A DNA stretch of 5,618 nucleotides from JBJHBY01 sp050485745 (GTDB lineage: Bacteria; Pseudomonadota; Gammaproteobacteria; Pseudomonadales; CAMLJR01), in the NCBI GenBank assembly GCA_050485745.1, contig JBJHBY010000225.1, positions 1 through 5,618 on the forward strand, in the 5' to 3' direction. This document shows positions 1 through 5,447 of the stretch, piece by piece. Below the pieces are notes generated by a model. The model saw nothing but the letters and a program-made list of their open reading frames with translations, did no database searches and was not told the DNA's origin. The position numbers and the translations under genes were made by a program. How positions within the stretch are numbered: position 1 is the first letter of the stretch; each line of letters opens with the position of its first letter.

Positions 1-354
1 TACGTGCTGAGCGGCGGTGAGCTGCCGGCGATGGTGCTGATCGACGCCCTGGTGCGCATGCTGCCCGGGGCACTGGGGGACGAACAGTCGGCCCAGCAGG
101 ATTCATTCAGTGCCGGGCTGCTGGATTGCCCGCACTACACACGGCCGGAGGTGTACGCCGGCCGCCCGGTGCCGGAGGTCTTGCTCTCCGGTAACCATGA
201 AGAGATTCGCCGCTGGCGCCTGCAGCAGGCCCTGGGGCGAACCTGGCAACGCCGCCCGGAGCTGTTGACGGGCCGCGAGCTGGATGCAGAGCAACGCACC
301 CTGTTGCGCGCCTTTGTGGCGGCGCAGGGAGATTCCGCAACGCCGGAATCGTGA
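1..354 (+). CDS. trmD: tRNA (guanine-37-N1)-methyltransferase TrmD, C-terminal part
   Basis: TrmD uses S-adenosylmethionine to methylate N1 of G37, next to the anticodon of several tRNAs, which prevents +1 frameshifting. The gene is cut by the window edge; 117 residues remain. The visible part opens directly in the conserved YVLSGGELPAM stretch, which belongs to the knotted SPOUT-fold SAM-binding site. It continues with DSFSAGLLDCPHYTRPEV and the C-terminal tRNA-binding helical region (HEEIRRWRL, RTWQRRPELL). Aligned from memory with E. coli TrmD, visible residue 1 matches Tyr136, R19 matches Arg154, and D34 (codon 100-102) matches the catalytic Asp169; all are intact. The stop is TGA at 352-354. 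rplS follows after 55 nt, the usual rpsP-rimM-trmD-rplS operon order. The tail beyond the last helix (GDSATPES) is variable and unremarkable. Confidence 0.97.
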   Translation, partial: YVLSGGELPAMVLIDALVRMLPGALGDEQSAQQDSFSAGLLDCPHYTRPEVYAGRPVPEVLLSGNHEEIRRWRLQQALGRTWQRRPELLTGRELDAEQRTLLRAFVAAQGDSATPES

Positions 355-364
355 GCAGGACAGG

Positions 365-382
365 GCAAGACGGGCGTCTTGC
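365..382 (+). other. Hairpin in the trmD-rplS spacer
   Basis: Perfect inverted repeat GCAAGAC (365-371) / GTCTTGC (376-382) with a 4-nt GGGC loop. It sits between the trmD stop and the rplS ribosome-binding site. No T-run follows, so it does not look like an intrinsic terminator. A role in mRNA processing or in uncoupling rplS translation from trmD is possible but is inference only. Confidence 0.5.
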
Positions 383-397
383 ATGGGTTGGGTCAAC

Positions 398-403
398 GAG
401 GAA
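398..403 (+). promoter_or_regulatory. Ribosome-binding site of rplS
   Basis: GAGGAA lies 6 nt before the ATG at 410. It decides between that start and an upstream in-frame ATG at 383, which would add nine residues and has no comparable purine-rich site. Confidence 0.75.
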
Positions 404-409
404 CAGGTC

Positions 410-763
410 ATGAGCACCAACAAGATTATCGCCGAGCTGGAGGCCGAGCAGCTCAAGCAGGAAGTGCCGGCATTCGCCCCGGGTGACACCGTGGTGGTCC
501 AGGTCAAGGTGAAGGAAGGCAACCGCGAGCGTCTGCAGGCCTTCGAAGGCGTGGTCATCGGCAAGCGCAATCGTGGCCTGAACTCCGCGTTCACCGTGCG
601 CAAGATTTCCCACGGCGTTGGTGTCGAGCGCACCTTCCAGACCCACAGCCCGCTGATCGACAGCGTCCAGGTCAAGCGTCGAGGCGACGTGCGCCAGGCC
701 AAGCTGTACTACCTGCGCGAGCTGTCCGGCAAGGCTGCCCGCATCAAGGAAAAGCTGGGCTGA
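410..763 (+). CDS. rplS: 50S ribosomal protein L19 (bL19)
   Basis: bL19 is a component of the large ribosomal subunit and lies near the interface with the 30S subunit. The product is 117 residues; E. coli L19 has 115. Diagnostic family stretches run through the whole length: PGDTVVVQVKV, RLQAFEGVVIGKRNRGLNS, FTVRKISHGVGVERTFQTHSP, VKRRGDVRQAKLYYLRE, and the basic end GKAARIKEKLG. The start at 410 is preferred because the product then begins MSTNKIIAELEAEQLKQ, matching the family N-terminus, and because GAGGAA is correctly spaced. The gene is the last of the trmD operon, since a strong hairpin terminator begins 28 nt after its stop. Confidence 0.98.
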   Translation: MSTNKIIAELEAEQLKQEVPAFAPGDTVVVQVKVKEGNRERLQAFEGVVIGKRNRGLNSAFTVRKISHGVGVERTFQTHSPLIDSVQVKRRGDVRQAKLYYLRELSGKAARIKEKLG

Positions 764-791
764 TCCATGCCTTCGGGCAGATGCGACCCGC

Positions 792-817
792 AAGAGGCAG
801 CTTCGGCTGCCTCTTTT
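792..817 (+). terminator. Intrinsic terminator after rplS
   Basis: A 10-bp perfect stem, AAGAGGCAGC (792-801) / GCTGCCTCTT (806-815), is closed by a TTCG tetraloop (802-805) and ends in TTTT (814-817). The U-tract is short and partly inside the stem, but the very stable UUCG loop and the position 28 nt after the rplS stop support Rho-independent termination of the trmD-rplS operon. Confidence 0.88.
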
Positions 818-835
818 GCGTCCAGGCCCATGCCT

Positions 836-861
836 GCGCCGTGGCTCGGCGCCGTGGCTCG
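836..861 (+). repeat. 13-bp tandem direct repeat (two copies)
   Basis: GCGCCGTGGCTCG occurs at 836-848 and again, without a mismatch or gap, at 849-861. It lies between the rplS terminator and the xerD start. It may be a simple slippage duplication; no protein binding can be claimed from sequence. Confidence 0.85.
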
Positions 862-911
862 CCCGGGCGTGTGTGGTCACGGTACATACCGCGACGGTGG
901 TGCGTATCACC

Positions 912-1826
912 ATGGCCGCTGAACACACACTGCCCGCCGCCGAGCAGGCGCTGATCCAGGCCTGGCTGGACGCCCTGTGGCTGGAGAAGGGCCTGAGCCA
1001 GCACAGCCTCGATGCCTATCGCCGCGATCTCGTCGCCTTCACGGCCTGGCTGGTGAGCGGCGGCGGTGGCCTGCTGCGGGCGCAGCGCAGCGACCTGCTG
1101 GACTACCTCGCCACACAGTTGCGCGCGGGCAAGTCCAACCGCTCCGCGGCTCGATTGTTGTCCTGCCTGCGCGGCTTCTACCGCTACCTGCTGCGCGAGG
1201 GGCGCATCACCCTCGACCCCACTCTCGATATCGAAAGCCCGCGCCTCGGCCGCCCGCTGCCCGGCAGCCTGGCGGAAGAGGATGTGGAGCGCCTGCTGCA
1301 GGCCCCCGACGTGGCCGAGCCCATCGGCCTGCGCGACCGTGCCATGCTGGAACTGCTCTATGCCACCGGTCTGCGCGTGTCCGAGCTGGTCGGGCTGCAG
1401 CAGGGGCAGATCCACATGAGCCAGGGTGTGCTGCGGGTACTGGGCAAGGGCAGCAAGGAGCGCCTGGTGCCCTTTGGTGAGGAGGCCGGCCACTGGCTGC
1501 AGCGCTACCAGCGCGAGGCGCGGCCCTTGCTGCTCGGCGGTATTGTGTCAGAGGCGCTGTTTCCCGGGCGCGGTGGTCAGCCGATGACGCGCCAGACTTT
1601 CTGGTACCGGATCAAGCACCACGCCCGTCAGGCCGGAATCGCCGCAGCCCTGTCGCCGCACACCCTGCGCCACGCCTTTGCCACGCACCTGCTCAACCAC
1701 GGCGCGGACCTGCGCGTGGTGCAGATGCTGCTGGGCCACAGTGATCTCAGTACCACGCAGATCTACACCCATGTCGCGCGGGCGCGCCTGCAGACCCTGC
1801 ACGCACAGCACCATCCGCGGGGATAG
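912..1826 (+). CDS. xerD: Tyrosine site-specific recombinase XerD
   Basis: XerD pairs with XerC to resolve chromosome dimers at dif, under control of FtsK at the septum. The product is 304 residues (E. coli XerD 298). The N-terminal SAM-like core-binding domain spans about residues 12-95, including LEKGLSQHSLDAYRRDL. The catalytic domain follows from about 115. All six active-site residues are visible: R155 (TGLRVSEL), K179 (GKGSKERLVP), H250 and R253 (SPHTLRHAFATH), H276 (LLGHSDLSTTQ) and nucleophile Y285 (IYTHV). The end, LQTLHAQHHPRG, closely matches XerD rather than XerC. The ATG at 912 is the best start by family alignment but has only a weak GGTGG 11 nt upstream. In-frame GTG codons at 897 and 900 are alternatives adding four or five residues. 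It lies downstream of the rplS terminator and so should have its own promoter, which I could not identify. Confidence 0.96.
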   Translation: MAAEHTLPAAEQALIQAWLDALWLEKGLSQHSLDAYRRDLVAFTAWLVSGGGGLLRAQRSDLLDYLATQLRAGKSNRSAARLLSCLRGFYRYLLREGRITLDPTLDIESPRLGRPLPGSLAEEDVERLLQAPDVAEPIGLRDRAMLELLYATGLRVSELVGLQQGQIHMSQGVLRVLGKGSKERLVPFGEEAGHWLQRYQREARPLLLGGIVSEALFPGRGGQPMTRQTFWYRIKHHARQAGIAAALSPHTLRHAFATHLLNHGADLRVVQMLLGHSDLSTTQIYTHVARARLQTLHAQHHPRG

Positions 1827-1869
1827 TGGTCCAAGCCTGTGGTGGCCCCAGCCGCCGGCTGAAATCGAG

Positions 1870-1875
1870 TACACT
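1870..1875 (+). promoter_or_regulatory. Possible -10 element of a dsbC promoter
   Basis: TACACT matches four of six bases of the sigma70 -10 consensus and lies in the AT-richer part of the 96-nt xerD-dsbC spacer, 47 nt before the dsbC ATG. No convincing -35 box lies 16-18 nt upstream. dsbC could instead be read through from xerD, as I see no intrinsic terminator in the spacer. Confidence 0.3.
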
Positions 1876-1922
1876 CTCGGGCTGAATCGAAACAGTAGCC
1901 GCTGCCGCGGCGGAGACCCTGA

Positions 1923-2675
1923 ATGAAGCAACTGGCAGTCATCGCGATGTGTCTTACCCTGTTCGGCTTGCCGCTGGTCGCGGCCGCGGAGGCAGAGCAG
2001 CGGATTCGCGAGAAGCTCAACGAAAGCCGGCCGGATCTTGCCGTCGAAAGCGTCGAGGCCAGTGATATTCCCGGTATGTACGTGGTGCAATTTGCCGATG
2101 GCCCGCAGGTGTATGCCACCGCTGACGGTCGCTACATGTTCGTCGGCGATGCCTACGAACTGCGCCCCGGCGCCGGCCTGGTGAATGTGCGGGAGCGGCG
2201 CCAGGAAGGCCCCCGTGCGCAGGCCCTGGCCGCCGTCGACCCTGCCACCACGATCAACTTCGGACCCGAGGGCGAGGTCGCCGCGGTGGTCTATGTGTTC
2301 ACCGATGTCGACTGTGGCTATTGTCAGGTGCTTCATCGCGAGATGGCACAGCTCAACGCCATGGGTATCGAGGTGCGTTATCTGGCTTATCCGCGTGCGG
2401 GCGCGGGCTCCGACACCTACCGCAAGATGGCCAGTGCCTGGTGTGCCCCGGATCGGCAGCAGGCCATGGACCGCCTGAAGGCGCGGCAGTCGATTCCCGA
2501 AAACGTGTGCCGGGGCAACCCGGTGATGGCGCAGTACGAGCTGGCGCGCTCCCTGGGCGTGCAGGGCACACCGGCGATCGTTGCCGAAAACGGCCAGATA
2601 ATCCCCGGCTACATGCCGGCGGAGCGCCTGGCCCGGGTGTTGGGTATTGCGCCGGACGCCGCCGCGGCGCGCTGA
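1923..2675 (+). CDS. dsbC: Periplasmic thiol:disulfide interchange protein DsbC
   Basis: DsbC is a homodimeric protein disulfide isomerase that reshuffles wrong disulfides in exported proteins and is kept reduced by membrane DsbD. The product is 250 residues. An N-terminal signal peptide is evident (MKQ, then a hydrophobic stretch), with likely cleavage after A22 or A24. The N-terminal dimerisation domain covers roughly residues 25-85, then a linker, then a thioredoxin-fold catalytic domain. The active site is C131-G-Y-C134, the same CGYC as E. coli DsbC. The cis-proline loop is T216-P217 (QGTPAIV). C174 and C196 correspond to the second, structural cysteine pair of DsbC, which distinguishes it from DsbG. 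GGAG at 1912-1915, 7 nt before the ATG, supports the start. It lies between xerD and a two-hairpin terminator region. Confidence 0.95.
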   Translation: MKQLAVIAMCLTLFGLPLVAAAEAEQRIREKLNESRPDLAVESVEASDIPGMYVVQFADGPQVYATADGRYMFVGDAYELRPGAGLVNVRERRQEGPRAQALAAVDPATTINFGPEGEVAAVVYVFTDVDCGYCQVLHREMAQLNAMGIEVRYLAYPRAGAGSDTYRKMASAWCAPDRQQAMDRLKARQSIPENVCRGNPVMAQYELARSLGVQGTPAIVAENGQIIPGYMPAERLARVLGIAPDAAAAR

Positions 2676-2682
2676 CAGCCTT

Positions 2683-2702
2683 CCGGGCGGTCTGCCGTCC
2701 GG
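2683..2702 (+). other. Hairpin directly after dsbC
   Basis: CCGGGCGG (2683-2690) pairs with CCGTCCGG (2695-2702) over eight positions, one of them G-U, around a TCTG loop. It starts 8 nt after the dsbC stop. It has no T-run of its own and may protect the mRNA 3' end or assist the terminator just downstream. Confidence 0.5.
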
Positions 2703-2712
2703 GTGATTTCAT

Positions 2713-2732
2713 GCCGCCAGCGGGCGGCTTTT
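2713..2732 (+). terminator. Intrinsic terminator after dsbC
   Basis: A 6-bp GC-only stem, GCCGCC (2713-2718) / GGCGGC (2723-2728), with loop AGCG is followed immediately by TTTT (2729-2732). The stem and U-run are short, so termination may be partial; that would let some transcription reach alaC, for which no clear promoter is visible in the remaining 37 nt. Confidence 0.65.
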
Positions 2733-2755
2733 CCGGTTCCGGTATCCACCCTTGC

Positions 2756-2760
2756 GGGAG
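2756..2760 (+). promoter_or_regulatory. Ribosome-binding site of alaC
   Basis: GGGAG lies 9 nt upstream of the GTG at 2770. It favours that start over the in-frame TTG at 2752, which would place this motif inside the coding sequence. Confidence 0.65.
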
Positions 2761-2769
2761 TCGACCCCA

Positions 2770-3960
2770 GTGCAACAGGAATTCCAGCGCATCCAGCGCC
2801 TGCCCCCCTACGTGTTCAACATCATCGGTGAGCTCAAGCGGGCGGCGCGGGCCCGTGGCGAGGACGTGATCGATTTCGGCATGGGCAACCCGGACCAGCC
2901 CACGCCCCCGCATATCGTCGAAAAACTGGTGGAGACGGTGCAGCGCGGCGACACCCATCGCTACTCCCAGTCCAAGGGAATTCCACGCCTGCGCCGCGCC
3001 GTCTGCAACTGGTACAAGCGCCGCTATGACGTCGACCTCGACCCCGAGCGCGAGGCCATTGTCACCCTCGGTTCCAAGGAGGGCCTGGCCCATCTCGCCC
3101 TGGCCTGCACCGGGCCCGGCGACGCGGTGCTGGTGCCAAACCCGTCTTACCCGATCCACCCCTATGGCTTCGTCATTGCCGGCGCGGATATCCGCCACGT
3201 GCCGATGCAGTCCAACGAGGGCTTTCTCGCCGAGCTCGAGAAGGCGATCAAGACCACCTGGCCGACGCCGAAGATGCTGGTGCTGAATTTTCCGGCCAAC
3301 CCCACCACCCACTGCGTCGACCTCGCGTTCTTCGAGCAGGTGGTGGCCATCGCGCGCGAGTACGGCATCTGGGTGGTACAGGACCTGGCCTATGCGGATA
3401 TCGTCTTCGACGGTTACCGGGCGCCCTCGATCCTGCAGGTGCCGGGCGCGCGGGACATCGCCGTGGAGTTCTTCACCCTGTCGAAGAGTTACAACATGCC
3501 GGGCTGGCGCATCGGCTTCTGTGTCGGCAACGAGACCCTGATCCACGCCCTGGGGCGGATCAAATCCTACCTCGACTACGGCATGTTTACCCCGGTGCAG
3601 GTTGCGGCCATCGCCGCCCTGGAGGGAGATCAGTCCTGCGTGACGGAGATCTGCGAGCGCTATCGCCGTCGCCGCGACGTGCTCTGCGGCGGCCTCAATG
3701 AGCTCGGCTGGAACATCCAGCCGCCGCGCGCCACCATGTTCGTGTGGGCGCCGGTGCCCGAGTGCTACCGCGAGATGGGCTCCCTGGAGTTTGCCAAAAA
3801 GCTGCTGGTGGAGGCCCAGGTGGCGGTGTCCCCGGGTATTGGCTTCGGCGAGTATGGCGAGGGCTTCCTGCGCTTCGGCCTGATCGAAAACGAACAGCGC
3901 ACCCGCCAGGCGATCCGCAATATCCGCCGCATGATGCGCCGCGACGGCGTGATCAGCTGA
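2770..3960 (+). CDS. alaC: Glutamate-pyruvate aminotransferase AlaC (PLP-dependent, class I)
   Basis: AlaC moves the amino group between glutamate and pyruvate, making alanine in the cytoplasm. The product is 396 residues from a GTG start; E. coli AlaC (formerly YfdZ) has 412, with a longer C-terminal tail. Similarity to E. coli AlaC runs end to end, e.g. RLPPYVFNI, GEDVIDFGMGNPD, GSKEGLAHL (from residue 101), NPSYPIHPYG and FTPVQVAAIAALEGDQ. Fold-type I cofactor residues are in place: N177-P178, D205 and Y208 (DLAYAD), the PLP Schiff-base lysine K239 (LSKSYNMPGWRIG), and substrate-carboxylate arginine R368 (LRFGLIEN). It lies between the dsbC terminator and the hom promoter, so it is probably expressed separately from hom-thrC. 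An AlaC-like aminotransferase before hom-thrC is an arrangement I recall from other beta- and gammaproteobacteria. Other transaminase substrates cannot be excluded. Confidence 0.93.
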   Translation: MQQEFQRIQRLPPYVFNIIGELKRAARARGEDVIDFGMGNPDQPTPPHIVEKLVETVQRGDTHRYSQSKGIPRLRRAVCNWYKRRYDVDLDPEREAIVTLGSKEGLAHLALACTGPGDAVLVPNPSYPIHPYGFVIAGADIRHVPMQSNEGFLAELEKAIKTTWPTPKMLVLNFPANPTTHCVDLAFFEQVVAIAREYGIWVVQDLAYADIVFDGYRAPSILQVPGARDIAVEFFTLSKSYNMPGWRIGFCVGNETLIHALGRIKSYLDYGMFTPVQVAAIAALEGDQSCVTEICERYRRRRDVLCGGLNELGWNIQPPRATMFVWAPVPECYREMGSLEFAKKLLVEAQVAVSPGIGFGEYGEGFLRFGLIENEQRTRQAIRNIRRMMRRDGVIS

Positions 3961-3991
3961 GCGCTTCCCCTCAGCTGCCCGAGCTGCGGGG
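3954..3991 (+). other. Overlapping alternative hairpins at the alaC 3' end
   Basis: CAGCTGAG (3954-3961), which includes the alaC stop, is an exact inverted repeat of CTCAGCTG (3970-3977). Separately, CCCC-T-CAGCT (3967-3976) pairs with AGCTG-C-GGGG (3982-3991) with one mismatch and a GCCCG loop. The two hairpins share 3970-3976 and cannot form together. No T-run follows either one, so a Rho-independent terminator is not supported. Confidence 0.45.
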
Positions 3992-4008
3992 CGGGGTGTT
4001 CAACAACC

Positions 4009-4017
4009 TGATAGAAT
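4009..4017 (+). promoter_or_regulatory. Extended -10 promoter for hom-thrC
   Basis: TG-A-TAGAAT fits the extended -10 pattern TGnTATAAT with five of six -10 bases. It lies in the intergenic region, 98 nt before the hom start. I see no good -35 box at 16-18 nt, which is common for extended -10 promoters. Transcription would begin near 4024, giving a leader of about 90 nt. Confidence 0.6.
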
Positions 4018-4054
4018 GCCGGGTTTCGCCGCCGAGCCGCACAGGGTTACAGCG

Positions 4055-4068
4055 GCCGGCGCTCCGGC
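4055..4068 (+). other. Small GC hairpin in the hom leader
   Basis: GCCGG (4055-4059) / CCGGC (4064-4068) with a 4-nt loop. An alternative stem, GCCGC (4036-4040) / GCGGC (4052-4056), overlaps it. Both are short and neither is followed by a T-run, so attenuation is not supported by this alone. Confidence 0.3.
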
Positions 4069-4102
4069 GTGTACGTATATGTCATCACTGTTGTGAATCG
4101 GT

Positions 4103-4110
4103 AGAGGGGG
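4103..4110 (+). promoter_or_regulatory. Ribosome-binding site of hom
   Basis: AGAGGGGG lies 5 nt before the TTG at 4116; its GAGG core is 8 nt away. This strong purine run decides the TTG start, because no in-frame ATG or GTG is nearby. Confidence 0.8.
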
Positions 4111-4115
4111 TTCTC

Positions 4116-5423
4116 TTGGATCGGATCAACCTGGGTATCTGTGGACTGGGCACCGTCGGCAGTGGCGTGGTGCACGTGCTGCGGCGCAATCTTGCCGAGA
4201 TCAGCGCCCGCGCCGGCTGCGAACTGGTGGTGGCGCAGATTGGTGCGCGCCGCGACAACCCCAACTGCGATGTCTCCGGCATTGCCGTGACCCGCGACAT
4301 CTTCGAGGTGGCGCGCAACCCGGATATCCACATCCTGGTGGAGCTGATCGGGGGCATCGAGCCCGCGCGCAGCCTGATCCTCGAGGCCATCGCCAACGGC
4401 AAGCATGTGGTTACCGCCAACAAGGCGCTGATCGCCGAGCACGGCAATGAGATCTTTGCCGCCGCGGCCGAGCGCGGCGTCAGCGTGGCCTTCGAGGCGG
4501 CGGTGGCCGGCGGCATCCCCATCATCAAGGCGATTCGCGAGGGCCTGTCGGCAAACCGCATCGAATGGCTGGCGGGGATCATCAACGGCACCGGCAACTT
4601 TATCCTCACGGAGATGCGCGAGCGTGGTCGCGCCTTCACCGAGGTGCTGAAGGAGGCGCAGGTGCTGGGTTACGCCGAGGCCGACCCCACCTTCGACGTG
4701 GAGGGCATCGACGCGGCGCACAAGCTGGTGATCCTGGCCTCCATTGCCTTTGGCATTCCGCTGCAGTTTTCCCGCGTCTACACTGAGGGCATCACCGGTA
4801 TTTCCACCCTTGATGTGCAGTACGCCGAGGAACTCGGCTACCGTATCAAGCACCTCGGCATTGCACGCCGCGGCGCGGAGGGTTTCGAGCTGCGCGTGCA
4901 TCCCACGTTGATCCCGGAAAAGCGCCTGATCGCGAACGTCAACGGTGTCATGAACGCCATCCTGGTGAAGGGCGATGCAGTGGGGCCAACCCTGTACTAC
5001 GGCCCCGGTGCAGGCAGCGAGCCCACCGCCAGCTCGGTGATCGCCGACCTCGTGGACGTGGCGCGCAACCTCAATGCCGAGCCCGGCCAGCGCGTGCCCT
5101 ACCTGGCGTTCCAGCCCCACGCCCTGAGCGATATGCCGGTGCTGGACATCGGCGAGGTGGAATCCGCGTACTATCTGCGCCTGTCGGCCTTTGATCGCCC
5201 TGGCGTGCTGTCGAGCATCGCGCAGATCCTGTCCGAGGCCGGCATCAGTATCGAGGCGATGATCCAGAAGGAGCCCGCCGGCGGCCAGGACCACGTGCCG
5301 ATGATCCTGCTCACCAACCGCACCCTGGAGCGGAAGATGCAGGCAGCCATCGAGCAGATCGAAGCCCTGGACAGTATCGAGGGCGGGGTGACCCGCATCC
5401 GCATGGAATCCCTGGCGGGCTAG
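4116..5423 (+). CDS. hom: Homoserine dehydrogenase, monofunctional, with ACT domain
   Basis: Hom reduces aspartate-4-semialdehyde to homoserine with NAD(P)H, the branch step leading to threonine, isoleucine and methionine. The product is 435 residues from a TTG start, the usual size for the Pseudomonas-type enzyme. The Rossmann loop is G10-L-G12-T-V-G15. The family signature spans about 181-203 (AQVLGYAEADP, then FDVEGIDAAHK). By alignment from memory with the yeast enzyme, E188, D194, D199 and K203 match E208, D214, D219 and K223; K103 (TANKALIA) matches K117. Later comes YYGPGAGSEPTASSVIADLV. A C-terminal ACT domain from about residue 352 (YYLRLSAFDRPGVLSSIAQIL) suggests feedback inhibition by threonine. 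The start follows a strong AGAGGGGG, and the next in-frame GTG falls after the NAD-binding loop. The reading frame stays open far upstream into alaC, but that part is out of frame with alaC and lacks homology. thrC follows after 24 nt. Confidence 0.96.
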   Translation: MDRINLGICGLGTVGSGVVHVLRRNLAEISARAGCELVVAQIGARRDNPNCDVSGIAVTRDIFEVARNPDIHILVELIGGIEPARSLILEAIANGKHVVTANKALIAEHGNEIFAAAAERGVSVAFEAAVAGGIPIIKAIREGLSANRIEWLAGIINGTGNFILTEMRERGRAFTEVLKEAQVLGYAEADPTFDVEGIDAAHKLVILASIAFGIPLQFSRVYTEGITGISTLDVQYAEELGYRIKHLGIARRGAEGFELRVHPTLIPEKRLIANVNGVMNAILVKGDAVGPTLYYGPGAGSEPTASSVIADLVDVARNLNAEPGQRVPYLAFQPHALSDMPVLDIGEVESAYYLRLSAFDRPGVLSSIAQILSEAGISIEAMIQKEPAGGQDHVPMILLTNRTLERKMQAAIEQIEALDSIEGGVTRIRMESLAG

Positions 5424-5437
5424 CCGCAACCGACAAC

Positions 5438-5441
5438 GAGG
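5438..5441 (+). promoter_or_regulatory. Ribosome-binding site of thrC
   Basis: GAGG lies 6 nt before the GTG at 5448, inside the 24-nt hom-thrC spacer. It supports the GTG as the thrC start and cotranscription of the two genes. Confidence 0.7.
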
Positions 5442-5447
5442 CGAATC

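Noticed and set aside
284..409. N-terminal extension of rplS from an earlier start
   Set aside because: It overlaps the trmD end, and L19 proteins start at the position of the ATG at 410, which has a good ribosome-binding site.
816..911. N-terminal extension of xerD back to the rplS terminator
   Set aside because: The extension is translated from the terminator tail and the 13-bp repeat and has no counterpart in XerD proteins.
912..1826. xerD as a mobile-element integrase
   Set aside because: Length, end-to-end similarity to housekeeping XerD and the conserved rplS-xerD-dsbC context fit the chromosomal recombinase. No attachment repeats or tRNA gene are nearby.
1849..1861. CAGCC-GCC-GGCTG hairpin after xerD as a terminator
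   Set aside because: The stem is only 5 bp and no T-run follows.
1944..1955. Cysteine in the dsbC signal peptide as a lipoprotein lipobox
   Set aside because: The residues are I-A-M-C; methionine just before the cysteine does not fit a lipobox, and DsbC is a soluble periplasmic protein.
2353..3546. A 397-codon open frame on the - strand across dsbC and alaC
   Set aside because: It spans two conserved + strand genes and their terminator, and has no family resemblance. It is a GC-driven shadow.
3804..3811. E. coli-type Chi octamer GCTGGTGG inside alaC
   Set aside because: A single copy is expected by chance in GC-rich coding sequence, and Chi sequences differ among bacteria.
3744..4115. Upstream extension of the hom reading frame into alaC
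   Set aside because: It overlaps the conserved C-terminus of AlaC in another frame, lacks homology to Hom, and contains the hom promoter. The TTG at 4116 fits the family N-terminus.
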